Shown here piece by piece: positions 11,726-21,991 of a DNA stretch of 64,000 nt; the first letter of the stretch is position 1; each line of letters opens with the position of its first letter. The notes under the pieces were generated by a model that was given only the letters and a program-made list of their open reading frames with translations, did no database searches and was not told the DNA's origin. Both the position numbers and the translations under genes were made by a program. Origin of the DNA: Thioflexithrix psekupsensis (lineage in GTDB: Bacteria > Pseudomonadota > Gammaproteobacteria > Beggiatoales > Beggiatoaceae); NCBI RefSeq assembly GCF_002149925.1, contig NZ_MSLT01000001.1, forward strand, positions 159,410 through 223,409, given 5' to 3'.

Positions 11726-11778
11726 GTGGTGATAAATGGTATAATATCCATTTTTATAGAGATAAAGAGGAAAAGCGA

Positions 11779-12057
11779 ATGAAATGTCCCCGTTGCCAAT
11801 CCCAAGCGATTGTAAAGAATGGAAGTATTAATAGTGGAAAGCAAAAATATGCCTGTAAAGATTGCGGTCGTCAGTTTGTGGAAAATCCCCAGAACACCAA
11901 TCAGCCTATTCCTCAAACGACGGTAGAACTGATTGATAAATTGCTTCTTGAGCGGCTGTCTTTAGCCGCTATTGGTCGGGTAACGGGCGTATCAGCCAGT
12001 TGGTTACAAAGATACGTCAATAAAAAATATGAACAACCCCACGCGAAGTCCATGTAA
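11779..12057 (+). CDS. IS1 family InsA-like protein
   Basis: A 92-residue DNA-binding protein with an N-terminal zinc finger (CPRCQSQAIVKNG, then CKDCGRQF) and a helix-turn-helix (LAAIGRVTGVSASWLQRYV), as in IS1 InsA. The stop TAA at 12055-12057 lies at the start of a nine-A run (12056-12064). In IS1 the transposase is an InsA-InsB fusion made by frameshifting. Here InsB is in the +1 frame relative to InsA, not the expected -1, so productive fusion would need an unusual slip. Confidence 0.85.
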   Translation: MKCPRCQSQAIVKNGSINSGKQKYACKDCGRQFVENPQNTNQPIPQTTVELIDKLLLERLSLAAIGRVTGVSASWLQRYVNKKYEQPHAKSM

Positions 12058-12493
12058 AAAAAAATCTAAACGGCGGCTTACCCTACAGTGTGACGAGATG
12101 TGGTCTTTTGTCCAAAACAAGAAAAACAAACAGTGGATATGGATTGCCTTAGATATAGAAACCCGTGAAATTATAGGAGCTTATGTGGGTAAACGAGATG
12201 AAGCCGCGGCGCAAAAATTGTGGAAGTCTCTTCCACCAGTGTATCGGCAATGTGCTGTCTCGTATACCGATTTTTGGCAGTCCTATCAATCTGTTTTTCC
12301 TAGTAAACGCCATCATGCTGTTGGCAAACAAACAGGTCTAACCAACCTTGTTGAACGTCTTAATTGCCCCCTGAGACAGCGTATTTCTCTTCTGGTCAGA
12401 GAAATGCTATCCTTCTCTAAAAAATTAGAAAATCACATCGGAGCAATTTGGCACTTTATTCACCATGATAACGAATCATTAGATTTGGGATAA
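12029..12493 (+). CDS. IS1 family InsB-like transposase
   Basis: A 154-residue catalytic part of the IS1 transposase: LTLQCDEMWSFVQNKKNKQWIW, EIIGAYVGKRD, AVSYTDFWQSY, and the closing NCPLRQRISLLVREMLSFSKKL. It overlaps insA by 29 nt in a different frame and may be made by frameshifting or by initiation at the ATG at 12029. Length fits a complete InsB. Whether the element is active cannot be judged from this copy. Confidence 0.85.
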   Translation: MNNPTRSPCKKKSKRRLTLQCDEMWSFVQNKKNKQWIWIALDIETREIIGAYVGKRDEAAAQKLWKSLPPVYRQCAVSYTDFWQSYQSVFPSKRHHAVGKQTGLTNLVERLNCPLRQRISLLVREMLSFSKKLENHIGAIWHFIHHDNESLDLG

Positions 12494-12526
12494 TTTTATT
12501 CATATCACTACTTGGCTAGGACTACC

Positions 12527-12842
12527 GACTTGTGTAGATACCTTTGCATGTCAGGGTCAGGGTAGGGAAAAAAAAATTTTTCTAAGTCCGTACAAAAACA
12601 AACCCAATTGCTTGACGATGATCGAGCAGCAGTTGAATGGGGAATTGCTGTAATATTCTGTCTTTGGTTTAAGAAGTGTATCATTTGCGCTATAATGGTG
12701 GCGTTGTGACAAATTGGCCACATCATTTACACGATACGCAACGGTTAGATGAGCAACCCGTCGTCTGCATTTTTCTAAAGACATACGCTGATTGTCCTAG
12801 CTCACCTTTTAGGCAATCCTTACTTACGCCCTTATACGCGGC
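12527..12842 (+). other. Gene-free region upstream of lepA
   Basis: 316 bp between the IS1 right end and lepA without a convincing gene. A TATAAT at 12691-12696 is a good -10 box, though its -35 partner is weak. It probably drives lepA-lepB with a leader of about 140 nt. Confidence 0.45.
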
Positions 12843-14642
12843 ATGAAGCACCAGAACATTCGCAATTTTTCTATTATTGCCCATATCGATCACGGTAAAT
12901 CCACTTTAGCCGACCGCTTTATCCAAGTGTGCGGCGGACTCAGTGAACGTGAAATGGCAGAACAAGTTCTTGATTCTATGGATTTAGAACGAGAACGCGG
13001 TATCACTATTAAAGCCCAAAGTGTGACATTGGACTACAACTCCCGCAATGGCCAAACTTATCAATTAAACTTCATTGATACGCCTGGACATGTGGATTTT
13101 TCCTATGAAGTGTCTCGTTCCCTAGCGGCTTGCGAAGGGGCTTTGTTGGTGGTTGATGCGGCGCAAGGCGTTGAAGCCCAAAGTGTCGCCAACTGTTACA
13201 CGGCGTTGGAACAGGGGTTAGAAGTGATCCCTGTGCTAAACAAAATCGATCTCCCCGCGGCCGATCCAGAACGAGTCATTCATCAAATTGAAGACATTAT
13301 CGGTATCGAAGCCAGTGACGCTCTGCGCATCAGTGCTAAAACAGGCATCGGAATCGAAGACTTATTAGAACAACTGATTGAGCGCATTCCTGAACCTAAA
13401 GGCAATCCGGATGCCCCTTTGCAAGCCTTGATTATTGATTCTTGGTTTGACAACTATTTGGGCGTGGTGTCCTTAGTTCGTATTATGGATGGTACGCTGC
13501 GCAAACGCCAAAAAATTCTTGTGATGTCCACCGGGCGCAAAGTCCAAGTTGAACAACTCGGCATTTTTACCCCAAAACCCAAAGATCGAGACAGTCTTTC
13601 GGTGGGCGAAGTGGGTTTTGTGGTGGCCGCCATCAAAGATATTGACGGCGCGCCCGTAGGTGATACCCTCACCAGTGCGGATAATCCCATTGATAAACCC
13701 TTGCCGGGATTTCAAGCCATTAAACCGCGGGTATTTGCGGGCATGTTTCCCATTGACGCTTCCGATTACGACGCATTTCGTGAGGCTTTGGGGAAATTAC
13801 GTTTAAACGATGCCGCGTTATATTATGAGCCAGAGAATTCACAGGCTTTAGGGTTTGGTTTTCGTTGTGGTTTTTTAGGAATGCTGCACATGGAAATTGT
13901 GCAAGAACGCTTAGAGCGGGAATATGAATTAGATTTGATCACGACAGCACCCACTGTGATTTACGAAGTGATCACCACCGACGGCGAAACTTTAATGGTG
14001 GATAATCCAGCCAAACTGCCCCCACCCAATAAAATCGCTGAAATCCGCGAACCCATCGTAGAAGCCAATATGCTTTTACCCCAAGAATATTTGGGCAATG
14101 TCATCAATTTGTGTGTTGAAAAGCGCGGCGTACAGACCAAACTGCAATACATGGGACAGCAAGTGGCTTTGAGTTATCGTTTACCCATGAGCGAATTGGT
14201 CTTAGATTTTTTTGATCGGCTTAAATCGGTCAGTCGGGGTTATGCGTCGCTGGATTATAATTTTCTCCATTTTCAACCGGCTGATCTGGTGAAATTGGAT
14301 ATTCTTGTTAATGGAGATCGAGTGGATGCGTTGTCAATTATTATTCACCGCGATCAAACCAATGGGCATGGACGCGATCTGACTGAAAAAATGAAGGAAG
14401 TTATCCCACGACAAATGTTTGACGTGGCGATTCAAGCGGCCATTGGCAATCACATTATTGCGCGTCAAACCGTCAAGGCCTTGCGCAAAAACGTTACCGC
14501 CAAATGTTATGGTGGTGATATTACCCGTAAACGTAAACTGTTAGAAAAACAAAAGGAAGGCAAAAAGCGCATGAAACAAGTGGGTGCAGTGAGTATTCCA
14601 CAAGATGCGTTTCTGGCAGTTTTACATGTTGGAAAAAAATAA
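12843..14642 (+). CDS. lepA: Elongation factor 4 (LepA), ribosome-associated GTPase
   Basis: A 599-residue translational GTPase of normal LepA length. G1 is [10 protein letters not shown]3 is DTPGHVDF and G4 is NKIDLP. The C-terminal domain unique to LepA has the [17 protein letters not shown] region and the basic tail [23 protein letters not shown]. It acts on ribosomes at the membrane, probably in initiation or back-translocation. lepB starts on the base after its TAA stop, the standard lepA-lepB operon. Confidence 0.97.
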   Translation: MKHQNIRNFSIIAHIDHGKSTLADRFIQVCGGLSEREMAEQVLDSMDLERERGITIKAQSVTLDYNSRNGQTYQLNFIDTPGHVDFSYEVSRSLAACEGALLVVDAAQGVEAQSVANCYTALEQGLEVIPVLNKIDLPAADPERVIHQIEDIIGIEASDALRISAKTGIGIEDLLEQLIERIPEPKGNPDAPLQALIIDSWFDNYLGVVSLVRIMDGTLRKRQKILVMSTGRKVQVEQLGIFTPKPKDRDSLSVGEVGFVVAAIKDIDGAPVGDTLTSADNPIDKPLPGFQAIKPRVFAGMFPIDASDYDAFREALGKLRLNDAALYYEPENSQALGFGFRCGFLGMLHMEIVQERLEREYELDLITTAPTVIYEVITTDGETLMVDNPAKLPPPNKIAEIREPIVEANMLLPQEYLGNVINLCVEKRGVQTKLQYMGQQVALSYRLPMSELVLDFFDRLKSVSRGYASLDYNFLHFQPADLVKLDILVNGDRVDALSIIIHRDQTNGHGRDLTEKMKEVIPRQMFDVAIQAAIGNHIIARQTVKALRKNVTAKCYGGDITRKRKLLEKQKEGKKRMKQVGAVSIPQDAFLAVLHVGKK

Positions 14643-15473
14643 ATGAATTGGGATTTGGCTACCTTACTGGTGTTGTTAGTTGGAGTCAGCACATTGATCT
14701 GGCTTTACGACAAACTTTTTCTTGAACGCAAACGCCTGGCCGCACAAGCCAATGCGTCAAAAAACGCCGCCGGTTTAGACCCTTCGGAAACCGTGCGCGT
14801 ACCGTTAATGGTGGATTTGGCGCGTTCGTTTTTGCCGGTGTTTTTAATTGTATTATTGCTGCGATCATTTTTGGTCGAGCCGTTTCGTATTCCTTCTGGT
14901 TCGATGATGCCGACTTTGTTGATTGGGGATTTTATTCTGGTCAACAAATTTAGTTATGGTTTTCGCTTACCGGTTTTAAATACAAAAGTGATTGAAATGG
15001 GTAAACCGCAGCGGGGAGATGTGGTGGTTTTTCGCTATCCTGAAGACACTGCCGTTCCGTTTATCAAGCGCGTGGTGGCGATTCCCGGCGATCATATCGT
15101 GTATCATAACGCCAACAAAACCATTTACATCAATGGCGAGCCAATGCCGCAAGAGTACATTGGGACTTATCAAGGGGTAGGCTCTGGCAGTAATATGACA
15201 GGTGCGGAACAACGTCTGGAGAAACTCTCTGATGTACAACATGAGATTTTAGTGTTGCCGGGGCGATTATCACCGGGGCCGTATCAGGAAATGATCGTGC
15301 CACCTGATGAATATTTTGTCTTAGGAGACAATCGAGACAACAGCCGTGACAGTCGTTTTTGGGGAACGGTACATGATGAGCATTTGATTGGTAAGGCGTT
15401 TTTCATTTGGATGAACTGGGACAGTGCCAATGGTGGCATTAGTTGGCCGCGCTTAGGAATGCGTATCGAATAA
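14643..15473 (+). CDS. lepB: Signal peptidase I
   Basis: A 276-residue membrane protease that removes signal peptides from exported proteins. There are two N-terminal membrane segments (about 4-22 and 62-78). The catalytic Ser87 is in IPSGSMMPT and the catalytic Lys142 is in FIKRVVAIPGD. The signature GDNRDNSRDSRFWG is near 231-244. The ATG follows the lepA stop codon with no gap. A strong terminator follows at 15504. Confidence 0.96.
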   Translation: MNWDLATLLVLLVGVSTLIWLYDKLFLERKRLAAQANASKNAAGLDPSETVRVPLMVDLARSFLPVFLIVLLLRSFLVEPFRIPSGSMMPTLLIGDFILVNKFSYGFRLPVLNTKVIEMGKPQRGDVVVFRYPEDTAVPFIKRVVAIPGDHIVYHNANKTIYINGEPMPQEYIGTYQGVGSGSNMTGAEQRLEKLSDVQHEILVLPGRLSPGPYQEMIVPPDEYFVLGDNRDNSRDSRFWGTVHDEHLIGKAFFIWMNWDSANGGISWPRLGMRIE

Positions 15474-15503
15474 CACCACGCTTGATCAATGCGTAAAAAA
15501 ACA

Positions 15504-15537
15504 GGGATAACACACTTTTGGCTGTTGTCCCTTTTTT
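15504..15537 (+). terminator. Terminator after lepA-lepB
   Basis: GGGATAACA (15504-15512) pairs with TGTTGTCCC (15523-15531), one G-U pair, followed by six T residues. It lies 31 nt after the lepB stop codon. Confidence 0.85.
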
Positions 15538-15821
15538 ATCGCATCATCACATTGATTTTGTGGTGGCAAAAACATTGCTTATTCATTGATCGCTCAATAT
15601 TATCGTCATTATCTCTCCATGAAACTTATTTTAATTGAGTTTAATGGGCTTTAATGGAGGAAACTCTGTCAGAAATGGTATCAATTTTTTTCCATATAAG
15701 TTTGCGATAAAATAGGGTAAACTGAACCGATTAAAATCGTGTCGCCTTGCTTAAAAGCCATCGCTCCAACGGCATTGTTTAAGCCAACAGTAAATAAAAT
15801 CTTTAAGGATAAAGAGGACTC
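15538..15821 (+). other. Upstream region of the CHASE kinase
   Basis: No open frame of note. An AT-rich stretch with TAAAAT near 15709 could be a -10 box. AAAGAGGA just before 15822 is the ribosome binding site of the kinase gene. I see no repeat or RNA gene here. Confidence 0.3.
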
Positions 15822-17654
15822 ATGAAAACCTCTCTTGCTAAATTATCCAATTGGGAAGCCATTCGTCGTTTTTTACCGATCATATTAACAGCCACCTTCG
15901 GCTTAATTTTATCCGTTGGGCTTTTTTTATTCGCACGCCACTGGGAAGATCAAAAAAATAAAGCTGAATTTGAACGTTTTGCCCGAGATCGGGTTTTAAT
16001 TTTAGAAAATGCCTTAGATTTTAATTTAGATTTATTATATACCGTTGATTCGTTTTTGGAGATGAATCAATATGTACTGGAGCGAGATTTATTTGCGCGA
16101 TTAGCCACACATTTAACAAATAATTATGATTTTATTCAATCTTTGCAATGGTCACAAAAAGTAGAACATGAAAAACGTGCAGAATATGAATTAAAATATG
16201 AGACAAAACTTCCTACATTTGAAATCCTAGAACATGATGGCAGCAAAAAAAATCTGATTCGTGCGGCGGATCGTCCTTTTTATCTTCCTTTGGATTTTAT
16301 TGAACCTGGAAGTGGTAATGGTGTGGCTTTGGGATTTGATTTAATGTCGCACCCTGAATTGCAAACTTTATTGCAAGAAGCCATTGATGCGGCTGAGGTG
16401 CGCGTTGCGCCGCACATTACTTTGGTAGAAGTGCCACAGGCTGAATTGCACGGGTTATTAGTGGCTATTCCCGTCTATCGCGGCATTAGAAAAGAATTAG
16501 AAACGGTTGAAGCGCGTCGAGCGGCTTTTATTGGTTTTATCACGGGACTTTACCAAATTGGAGATATTTTAGATTCGCGTTTAAAAGAACATTTTTCATT
16601 GACTTCTATTGACACTCGTTTATACAGTTTACATCCGCCAAATGATGAAGAACGTTTTTTATATTTTTACCCCGGCATAAAAAACGACAGTCGCTACAGC
16701 ACAGAAGATTATTTATCTTATCATTTTTCTGATTCCAGTGATTTTGAAGATGCGGCATTAAAATTTGAAGCCACTTTTAAAGTGGGTGGATTAAAGTTTA
16801 AAGTGCGTTGTTTACCTTCGCCTGATTATAAAGCCGTTAATCGTTTGGAAGCGATCAGTTTATTATTTTTTGGCTTATTGATTACCGCATTATTAGCGGG
16901 TTATTTTTACATTAGTATGCGTCACGCCTATGATTTGGCAGAAACGGCCGAGTTAGCCAATAAAGCCCAAACTAATTTTTTAGCCAGCATGAGCCATCAA
17001 ATGCGCACACCCATTAATGCCATTACGGGTTATATTGAATTGTTAATGGAAGAAGCACGAGAATTAGAAGAATCAGGTTTGCGCGAAGATATTGAGAAAA
17101 TTTATATTTCTGCCCGTTATTTATTATCATTAAGTGAGGGAATTTTAGATTTATTTAAAATTAAGTCAGGACGTATTGAATTGCGTCGAGAAACCTGCGA
17201 AGTGTCAGGATTAATTCGAGATATTGAAGACATTGCCATGCCGTTGGTGCGTCGTAATAGTAATCAATTGGTGATTACTTGTGGTCACGATGTGGGCGCA
17301 ATGAACACGGATATTACCCGAATTCACCAAATTTTATTAAATTTAATTAATCATATTGCTGAAAATTCTTATAAAGATGAAGTGCGTTTAGTGGTGTCCA
17401 GAGAAACTTTAGAAGGTTATGAGTGGATTCGTTTTGAGATTAGCGGCCGTTTATTGGAAATGACGCAGCATGACCGAGAAACCTTACAGCAAAAATTAAA
17501 ACGCGCTGAAACCTCTACCAGCGATGAACAAGCCGATTTACGTATGGGTTTGGTGATCAGTGCGCACTTGTGGCGTATGCTGGATGGACGCATTTCTGTG
17601 GCTTTACAAGGGGATAGAACCCTGTTTATTCTCCATTTTCCTGCATTACCGTAA
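15822..17654 (+). CDS. CHASE-domain sensor histidine kinase with degraded ATPase domain
   Basis: 610 residues: a membrane segment (about 15-37), an extracytoplasmic CHASE domain with DRPFYLPLDFIEPGSGNG and GVALGFD, a second membrane segment (about 345-365), and a HisKA domain with the phospho-acceptor His in FLASMSHQMRTPINA (about 388). An N-box-like LLNLINHIAENS follows, but the G boxes (DxGxG and GxGLGL) are missing; the end reads ADLRMGLVISAHLWRMLDGRISV. Autophosphorylation is therefore doubtful. folP starts 3 nt after its stop, and no response regulator is nearby. Confidence 0.85.
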   Translation: MKTSLAKLSNWEAIRRFLPIILTATFGLILSVGLFLFARHWEDQKNKAEFERFARDRVLILENALDFNLDLLYTVDSFLEMNQYVLERDLFARLATHLTNNYDFIQSLQWSQKVEHEKRAEYELKYETKLPTFEILEHDGSKKNLIRAADRPFYLPLDFIEPGSGNGVALGFDLMSHPELQTLLQEAIDAAEVRVAPHITLVEVPQAELHGLLVAIPVYRGIRKELETVEARRAAFIGFITGLYQIGDILDSRLKEHFSLTSIDTRLYSLHPPNDEERFLYFYPGIKNDSRYSTEDYLSYHFSDSSDFEDAALKFEATFKVGGLKFKVRCLPSPDYKAVNRLEAISLLFFGLLITALLAGYFYISMRHAYDLAETAELANKAQTNFLASMSHQMRTPINAITGYIELLMEEARELEESGLREDIEKIYISARYLLSLSEGILDLFKIKSGRIELRRETCEVSGLIRDIEDIAMPLVRRNSNQLVITCGHDVGAMNTDITRIHQILLNLINHIAENSYKDEVRLVVSRETLEGYEWIRFEISGRLLEMTQHDRETLQQKLKRAETSTSDEQADLRMGLVISAHLWRMLDGRISVALQGDRTLFILHFPALP

Positions 17655-17657
17655 AAT

Positions 17658-18473
17658 ATGAATCTATCCATTTCGCCCACTTCCCCCCCGCACATCATGG
17701 GGATTTTGAATTTAACACCAGATTCTTTTTCCGATGGGGGACAATTTTTATCCCAAGATGCTGCACTACGCCGCGCCGAGCAAATGCTGAACGAAGGCGT
17801 TGACATCATTGATGTGGGCGGCGAATCGACGCGCCCTGGAGCGCAAAGGGTGAGTGAGGAATTGGAATTGGCGCGGGTTATTCCGGTGTTAGAAAAATTA
17901 CGCCGTGAATTGGCGGTGGTTTTATCGGTGGATACCAGTAAACCTAAAGTGATGCAAGCAGCCATTGATGCAGGCGTAGATTTAATCAACGATGTCAATG
18001 CCTTACAACAGGGAAATGCCTTAGAAATTGTGGCAAATAGTCGCGTGAAGGTGTGTTTGATGCACAAACAAGGCGAGCCACAAACCATGCAACAACAGCC
18101 TTTTTATAAGAATGTCGTGTCTGAAGTGCGTGATTTTCTGCAACAACGGGCGCAAATTTGCCAACAAGCAGGGATAACCGCAGAGCGAATTCTAATAGAC
18201 CCTGGATTTGGTTTTGGTAAAACCGTCGATCACAATTTGCAATTGTTGCGTCACTTGCCCGAATTCACCGCGCTGCCTTATCCTGTTCTTTTGGGCGTTT
18301 CGCGTAAATCAACGCTAGGCGCGATCACAGGAAAAGCGGTGGATCAGCGACTTTATGCGGGGTTAGCGGTTGCGGCGTTGGCTTTTTATCAGGGAGTGAA
18401 AATAATACGCACGCATGATGTCGCCGCGACTCGTGATGTATTAAAAACCATTCAAGCCATTCTCGCCTGTTAA
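17658..18473 (+). CDS. folP: Dihydropteroate synthase
   Basis: A 271-residue TIM-barrel enzyme joining 7,8-dihydropterin pyrophosphate and p-aminobenzoate in folate synthesis; it is the sulfonamide target. Family motifs are all present: MGILNLTPDSFSDGG (about 13-27), GGESTRPGA (54-62), DLINDVNAL, DPGFGFGKT and LLGVSRKST. The ATG lies 3 nt after the kinase stop, so it is probably cotranscribed with it. FolP is often followed by glmM, but here an EEP-family gene follows. Confidence 0.96.
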   Translation: MNLSISPTSPPHIMGILNLTPDSFSDGGQFLSQDAALRRAEQMLNEGVDIIDVGGESTRPGAQRVSEELELARVIPVLEKLRRELAVVLSVDTSKPKVMQAAIDAGVDLINDVNALQQGNALEIVANSRVKVCLMHKQGEPQTMQQQPFYKNVVSEVRDFLQQRAQICQQAGITAERILIDPGFGFGKTVDHNLQLLRHLPEFTALPYPVLLGVSRKSTLGAITGKAVDQRLYAGLAVAALAFYQGVKIIRTHDVAATRDVLKTIQAILAC

Positions 18474-18496
18474 AATCTATTTTGGAACATAAAATA

Positions 18497-19633
18497 ATGG
18501 AGAAAAAACGGCGGAATTTTTGTCGTTTTGCGACGTTTAATGTGTCATTAGCGCGCCAAGAAATGGGAGCGTTATTACGGGAGTTAGAAACACCGCAGCA
18601 TGAACAATTACAAAAATTAGCGGCAATTATTCAATGGATTCGTCCTGATGTTTTATTGTTGCAAGAAATAGATTATGACGAGAAAGGACGCGCCTTATCT
18701 CTTTTTAATCAACATTATCTTAATCACAGCCAATATCAACAATCCCCTATCGATTATCCTTATCAGTGCGTTTTTCCTTCTAATACAGGAATTGCCGTAG
18801 ATTATCCACCCGAAGAAAAATTAGCGGGGGAATTATATTATCCCACCTTTGGTTTTGGTCATTTTGCGGGTCAATATGCCTTTGCTTTATTATCCAAATA
18901 TCCGTTATTAACACGACAACAACGCCGTTTTCAATATTTTCTATGGCGCGATATGCCAGAGCCTTTATTGCCGACAATAAATGATTCGGATAAAGCGGCT
19001 TTTTTTACGCAAAAATTATGGCCACGTTTTCGTTTATCGTCTAAAAATCATGTGGATATTCCTGTGGTTTTGCCGTGTCGCACGGTGCATTTATTGCTGA
19101 GTCATCCCACTCCGCCGCTGTCTCACGTCCTTTCTCCCGCGTTCAATGCGTGCCGTAATCATGACGAAATTCGTTTGTGGCACGATTACCTTTTGCCAGA
19201 GCGAAGCGGGTATTTGTATGATGATCAAGGGACATATGGCGGATTGCTGGCGGGAGAATCCGCCGTTATCATGGGTGATTTAAATGCCGATCCAAACGCG
19301 GGAGATGGCATTCGTCGTGGTATTCGGGCTTTATTACAGCATCCGCGCTTACACGCAGAAGTGGCTACGGGGCGATGGATTCCGCGCAGTCGCGGCGGAC
19401 AAACCCATGCGGCGCAACGCAGTTCGTTACCGTTTTCCCGATTGTATTTTGCTAGAGCGCACACGGCCAGTTGGGGCTTGCGGGCGGATTATGTGCTGCC
19501 GAGTGATGATTTATCTGTGCGTGCCAGTGGCGTATTCTGGCCGACGTTGGATCAAGCTGAGTTTGCGTGGGTAGCCCATGATGTCAGCTCTGATCACCGT
19601 TTGGTGTGGGTGGATGTCTTGGACTGTGTTTAG
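18497..19633 (+). CDS. Endonuclease/exonuclease/phosphatase (EEP) family protein
   Basis: 378 residues with the EEP metal-dependent phosphoesterase pattern: FATFNVSLAR at the start, PDVLLLQEIDYDEKG (catalytic Glu, about 55), VIMGDLNADPN (about 259-269) and SSDHRLVWVDV at the end. Substrates in this family range from DNA to phospholipids and cannot be told here. The ATG at 18497 is preferred; a TTG five codons upstream (18482) is possible. There is no signal peptide. It ends in TAG and converges on hemD. Confidence 0.85.
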   Translation: MEKKRRNFCRFATFNVSLARQEMGALLRELETPQHEQLQKLAAIIQWIRPDVLLLQEIDYDEKGRALSLFNQHYLNHSQYQQSPIDYPYQCVFPSNTGIAVDYPPEEKLAGELYYPTFGFGHFAGQYAFALLSKYPLLTRQQRRFQYFLWRDMPEPLLPTINDSDKAAFFTQKLWPRFRLSSKNHVDIPVVLPCRTVHLLLSHPTPPLSHVLSPAFNACRNHDEIRLWHDYLLPERSGYLYDDQGTYGGLLAGESAVIMGDLNADPNAGDGIRRGIRALLQHPRLHAEVATGRWIPRSRGGQTHAAQRSSLPFSRLYFARAHTASWGLRADYVLPSDDLSVRASGVFWPTLDQAEFAWVAHDVSSDHRLVWVDVLDCV

Positions 19634-19654
19634 TCTGACACGCATTTTTATGAA

Positions 19655-20428
19655 TCACATCACGTTGTGATATTCATTGCGCCATCGAATCAGCGCGTTA
19701 AATAACCCCTCATCACATGCCACTTGGGCGACTAAAGTCGGAGCTTGCACACCCAACACGTGCGCTTCCGCCAAGACCCGCTCGCTCATGACCACCAAGG
19801 GCGTGTGGCGTAACCAGGGTTGACCGTCAAACATGGCAAATAAGTTTTGTAATCCTTCGCGGCTGGTGACGACGGCAATATCAGGTTTTTGTTGTTCCCT
19901 CCAATCGGGAGGAATCGGTTGTACGCGGCGATAGACGTTGACATAACTCACTTCAGCCCCACGTAAACGCAAGGATTCCGCTAAAAACTCTCGCCCCCCT
20001 TCTCCACGAAAAATCACAATTCGCCGACCGCGAATGATGTCGCTTTGCAATTCGGGACGTTGTAGTAAGGTTTCACTGTTGTACGGTTCTACACCGCATA
20101 ATACTGATAATTGCTCATGTTCATTTAAATGCTCAAGGGTTTTTTTGCCCACAGTGGCCACTAGGACATTTTTTGGCCACCGTTTTTGCACGTTTAATAA
20201 AGTCGGCATGGCATATTGCACCGCATTGACGCTAATAAATATCGCTAAATAAAACCGATCCAATTGCTTGGCCATGTGCTGTAAAGAAGCATTATGAGGA
20301 ATTTCTACAATTTCAATCACCGGACAAGGCAAAGGTTCTCCCCCCGCATTTTTAATCATTTGACACAAACTCTCTGCTTGATGGGCAGGACGTGTCACTA
20401 AGACGCTAATGCCGTCAAGATTATTCAT
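19655..20428 (-). CDS. hemD: Uroporphyrinogen-III synthase
   Basis: 257 residues starting with ISVLVTRPAHQAESL, followed by LPCPVIEI, FISVNAVQYA, VATVGKKTLEHL and VTSREGLQNL, the loosely conserved pattern of HemD. It closes hydroxymethylbilane into uroporphyrinogen III in tetrapyrrole synthesis. The usual partner hemC is not in view. It lies 23 nt downstream of a glycosyltransferase gene, which is probably coincidental grouping. Confidence 0.88.
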   Translation of the reverse strand: MNNLDGISVLVTRPAHQAESLCQMIKNAGGEPLPCPVIEIVEIPHNASLQHMAKQLDRFYLAIFISVNAVQYAMPTLLNVQKRWPKNVLVATVGKKTLEHLNEHEQLSVLCGVEPYNSETLLQRPELQSDIIRGRRIVIFRGEGGREFLAESLRLRGAEVSYVNVYRRVQPIPPDWREQQKPDIAVVTSREGLQNLFAMFDGQPWLRHTPLVVMSERVLAEAHVLGVQAPTLVAQVACDEGLFNALIRWRNEYHNVM

Positions 20429-20451
20429 GGTAAAATTCCGTAGAGAAAAAG

Positions 20452-21456
20452 TTATTTATATTCAATTAATTGTTGCCGTTTTCCTTTGAAGGATTGCCAA
20501 TAGTAATTAATTTGTCCTATCGCAATCGGTACATGTTGCCATTGACTGTGAATACCGTACCAGAATAAAGTTACTTTATTTTCACTGCGCCAACGATTTT
20601 TCCAAGACGTGCGCAAACTCATCGTTAAAAAAAACAAGAGAAAAATAGCCCACGGCCATAATGTCATGCCCACAATAGACGTTATTAATGCAATTAAAAA
20701 TAAACCACTCCAAATGGTAAAATTACGCCAATTTCTCTGGGCATCGGCTTGCCATAATGGATGCTTGCTGTCACGTAATAAGTTAGACACCTCCGCGTAA
20801 GCATGACCCGTACGCACAGCACGTCGCCAGTATTGCCAAGCGTGCGTAATCGCTAAATCGTGTAAGGTCATGGGATGGTCAATGTGGCGAACGCGATAAC
20901 CCGCAGCACGAATCCGTTGACACATTTCTGGTTCTTCGCCAGCGATGAGATTGGGGTTGTAACCATCGACTTGTTTTAACACATCCCGACGCATTAAGGC
21001 ATCGCCACCACAAAATGCCACATCGCCCAAAGGATACAACCAGTCCAAATCCAAAGCCCGTTGGTAAATCGACGCATTCGGATACATTTCCCGACGATGC
21101 CCAAAAACCACCGCGACATCATTTTCTGTCCGTAACACTTCGTAAGCCGTTTTAACAAAATCGGGGTGCAAAAGGGTATCGCCATCTAAAAATAATACAA
21201 AAGGAAACCGTGCGGCGCGCCACCCGGCATTGCGTCCGATGGCGGCGGCGGGGCGTTCGGGTTTGACGGATAATACTTTTGCGCCTAAACCGTGGGCAAT
21301 TTCACAACTGTTGTCATTGGAATCAGAATCAACATAGATGATTTCCACTTGAGACAAGGCAAAAGGGCTGTTCATGTGTTGTACTGACTGGATGCAGCGT
21401 TTTAAACGCTCTCCTTCGTTGCGACCAATGATAACCACGGATAACGCAGGAATCAT
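20452..21456 (-). CDS. Family 2 glycosyltransferase with C-terminal membrane segments
   Basis: 334 residues. The GT-A fold starts LSVVIIGRNEGERLKRC, followed by EIIYVDSDSNDNS and the metal-binding FLDGDTLLHPDF (DxD region about 94). Two membrane segments lie near 245-280. It transfers a sugar from a nucleotide donor at the inner membrane; acceptor and pathway are unknown. hemD lies directly downstream on the same strand. Confidence 0.87.
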   Translation of the reverse strand: MIPALSVVIIGRNEGERLKRCIQSVQHMNSPFALSQVEIIYVDSDSNDNSCEIAHGLGAKVLSVKPERPAAAIGRNAGWRAARFPFVLFLDGDTLLHPDFVKTAYEVLRTENDVAVVFGHRREMYPNASIYQRALDLDWLYPLGDVAFCGGDALMRRDVLKQVDGYNPNLIAGEEPEMCQRIRAAGYRVRHIDHPMTLHDLAITHAWQYWRRAVRTGHAYAEVSNLLRDSKHPLWQADAQRNWRNFTIWSGLFLIALITSIVGMTLWPWAIFLLFFLTMSLRTSWKNRWRSENKVTLFWYGIHSQWQHVPIAIGQINYYWQSFKGKRQQLIEYK

Positions 21457-21631
21457 GCTTTATTCCCTGTAAGTGAGTACTCGGCAGATAAAAACCTACG
21501 AAAAAATGCCATCCAGTTGGCACATGACTCTAAAATGTTAAAGGGGTGCAAAGGGGATGGCAGATTTTGCAGGGTGTTGTTTCTGTAAGGTGCGGCCTTA
21601 TATTATTGTCTGGAATGAGGAAAAGCCATTT

Positions 21632-21991
21632 TTAACTTTTGGGGACTAACAATTGCTCAAGCGTCGTACCTTCCGCTAAACACGCACGCACCCACAAAGG
21701 CTGCTTACCCAGACCTGTCCATGTCTGGTTGGAGTCTTGTGGATTACGGTATTTCACGGGAAATACTTTTTTAGGTTTTTTGGGTTTCTTGTCTAAATCG
21801 CCCAAATCATCTAAGTTGAGATCACGAATACGTAATCCGCGTTCTTTCGCCATTTTGCGAATTTTAGTTTTCAGTTCGGATTTGGCATCTTTCTGCGCTT
21901 GCAGGATTAATTTTTCAGTCAACTTTTTAACTTCAACCAATTCGGCGGTTGTTAGAGACTGAAGTTGTTTGACAATTTCAGATTGAATCAC
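21632..21991 (-). CDS. H-NS-like DNA-binding protein
   Basis: The C-terminal H-NS core motif is clear: KYRNPQDSNQTWTGLGKQPLW. It is preceded by a Lys/Asp-rich linker and an N-terminal oligomerisation helix (IQSEIVKQLQSLTTAELVEVKKL). I place the start at the GTG at 21991, which has AAAGAGG nine nt upstream, giving 119 residues. An in-frame TTG/ATG extension to 22051 has no such site. The protein should bind curved AT-rich DNA and silence transcription. The AT-rich DNA on its 5' side may be involved in its own control. Confidence 0.88.
   Translation of the reverse strand: MIQSEIVKQLQSLTTAELVEVKKLTEKLILQAQKDAKSELKTKIRKMAKERGLRIRDLNLDDLGDLDKKPKKPKKVFPVKYRNPQDSNQTWTGLGKQPLWVRACLAEGTTLEQLLVPKS

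Noticed and set aside
12508..12784. Minus-strand frames upstream of lepA
   Set aside because: No start site and no protein-like composition; the region is better explained as a promoter.
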